This document shows positions 63,306 through 64,000 of a DNA stretch of 64,000 bases, one piece after another. Source of the DNA: Pseudohalocynthiibacter aestuariivivens (lineage in GTDB: Bacteria > Pseudomonadota > Alphaproteobacteria > Rhodobacterales > Rhodobacteraceae); contig NZ_CP049037.1 of assembly GCF_011040495.1 (NCBI RefSeq), positions 124,001-188,000 of the forward strand, written 5' to 3'. The number at the start of each line of letters is the position of its first letter. Position 1 is the stretch's first letter. The notes under the pieces were generated by a model that did no database searches, had not been told where the DNA came from, and saw only the letters and a list, made by a program, of their open reading frames with translations. A program made the position numbers and the translations under genes.

Positions 63306-64000
63306 TCAGTTCAGGAAGGACGTATCGACAAGGTCGGCCGCCGAGAGGCCATCAACCTTGATGCGGCCAAGCTCGCCCCAGATCGCGATTGCGTTATCAA
63401 TGGTTTGCGTCAGGATGCCGGGTGCTTCGATCGTTCCGAACATTTCGATGTTCCGGTCGATGCTGAGGTATTCGATCCCGGTTGCGGCGGCCTTGAACTC
63501 TTCAGGGTCTTCCAGCCAGCCACCGACACCATCGGCCATGATGGTATAGGCCTCGTCCGGGTTGGTTTCGAGAAAGTCGAGGGCGCGCTGCCAAGCCCGC
63601 ACAAAGCCTTTCAGTTCCTCTTCATGTTCTTGCGCTGTGGTCCCCAGAACGGCCACAACATCGACGATCAGGCCGGGCGTGTCAGAACTGCTGACCAAAA
63701 TCTTGCCGTGGTCCATGTTGGCCCCTTGGCTCAGGTGCGGCTCCCATGTGACGGCGGCATCGACGCGGTTGGCGGCAAAGGCCACCCCGGCATCTGTCGC
63801 GGTCATGTTGACCATCTTGATATCGTCCTGAGACAGCCCTTCGCGGTGCAGAAGGGCATTGATAAAGAATTGCGAAACAGAGCCTTCCTCGAACGCGACA
63901 GAGCGTCCTTTGAGGTCTGCAACCGTTGCGATGTCTTTTTGCGAAACGACACCGTCGCCGCCGTTCGAGTTATCAACCGCCAGAATGTAGCGCAGCGGCT
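63306..64000 (-). CDS. NitT/TauT-family substrate-binding protein (5' end beyond window)
   Basis: The open frame runs off the right window edge, so only the last 231 or so residues are seen. They include GGDGVVSQKDIATVADLKG, the lobe-joining VAFEEGSVSQFFI, and DAGVAFAANRVDAAVTWEP, typical of SsuA/TauA/ThiY-like periplasmic binding proteins. The signal peptide is outside the window. With the permease and ATPase it makes a complete ABC importer; the ligand is unknown. Confidence 0.9.
   Translation of the reverse strand, partial: PLRYILAVDNSNGGDGVVSQKDIATVADLKGRSVAFEEGSVSQFFINALLHREGLSQDDIKMVNMTATDAGVAFAANRVDAAVTWEPHLSQGANMDHGKILVSSSDTPGLIVDVVAVLGTTAQEHEEELKGFVRAWQRALDFLETNPDEAYTIMADGVGGWLEDPEEFKAAATGIEYLSIDRNIEMFGTIEAPGILTQTIDNAIAIWGELGRIKVDGLSAADLVDTSFLN

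Noticed and set aside
1..64000. CRISPR arrays, insertion sequences, integrases, rRNA
   Set aside because: No regularly spaced repeats, transposase or integrase signatures or rRNA-like stretches were seen. The only repeats are the short ones listed.

Overview
This window is a GC-rich chromosomal segment from an alphaproteobacterium of the order Rhodobacterales, most likely the Roseobacter group. The placement rests on gene content and order: argC-ccmE-ccmF-ccmH, then gltA, gltX, comEC, lexA, moeA, moaC, trpC, trpD, trpG. It is supported by an alphaproteobacterial SOS box (GTTC-N7-GTTC) at lexA, a DUF4167 protein, a detached gene-transfer-agent-type lysis pair and a B12-dependent class II ribonucleotide reductase. 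No insertion sequence, integrase, CRISPR array or rRNA was seen. All names come from reading the translations; no database search was run.

Layout. 1-8.5 kb: purL, a catabolic group (diaminopropionate lyase-like PLP enzyme, M24 peptidase, M20 amidohydrolase, agmatinase-family enzyme), mazG and two small proteins. 8.5-16 kb: prfA-prmC, a DUF4167 gene, a candidate small RNA, and a LysR regulator divergent from a fused indolepyruvate:ferredoxin oxidoreductase, with a palindrome in the spacer of a good promoter between them. 16-25 kb: acyltransferase, murI, argC, ccmE, the endolysin/holin pair, ccmF (apparently with a leaderless promoter), ccmH, a PaaG-like hydratase and gltA. 25-41 kb: gltX, comEC, lexA, moeA-moaC-trpC-trpD-trpG on the minus strand, then a divergent polysaccharide deacetylase gene and rluE separating trpG from trpE, a PpiD-like chaperone, an aminotransferase and gpt. 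41-49 kb: a LysE exporter, fabI, pdxH, a double cold-shock protein, a DUF192 protein, tRNA-Pro and nrdJ behind a long structured leader with two NrdR-like boxes.

49-57.5 kb is the most accessory part. It is a C1/methylamine-type locus: an FAD/GcvT-type demethylating dehydrogenase divergent from an MttB-family methyltransferase, a LysR regulator, a methyltetrahydrofolate:corrinoid-type methyltransferase, a MetF-like reductase and a small 'virulence factor' family protein. A plausible reading is that methyl groups from a quaternary or tertiary amine pass to tetrahydrofolate and are then oxidised. No corrinoid carrier protein or reactivase is seen here, so they must lie elsewhere or the chemistry differs.

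57.7-64 kb: ppx/gppA-rlmE, an unlisted 56-codon gene, and a minus-strand group of a choline dehydrogenase-like GMC flavoprotein with a NitT/TauT-type ABC transporter whose substrate-binding protein is cut by the window end. Choline dehydrogenase-like and dimethylglycine dehydrogenase-like enzymes on either side of the MttB locus suggest a methylated-amine theme for the last 15 kb, but this is inference.
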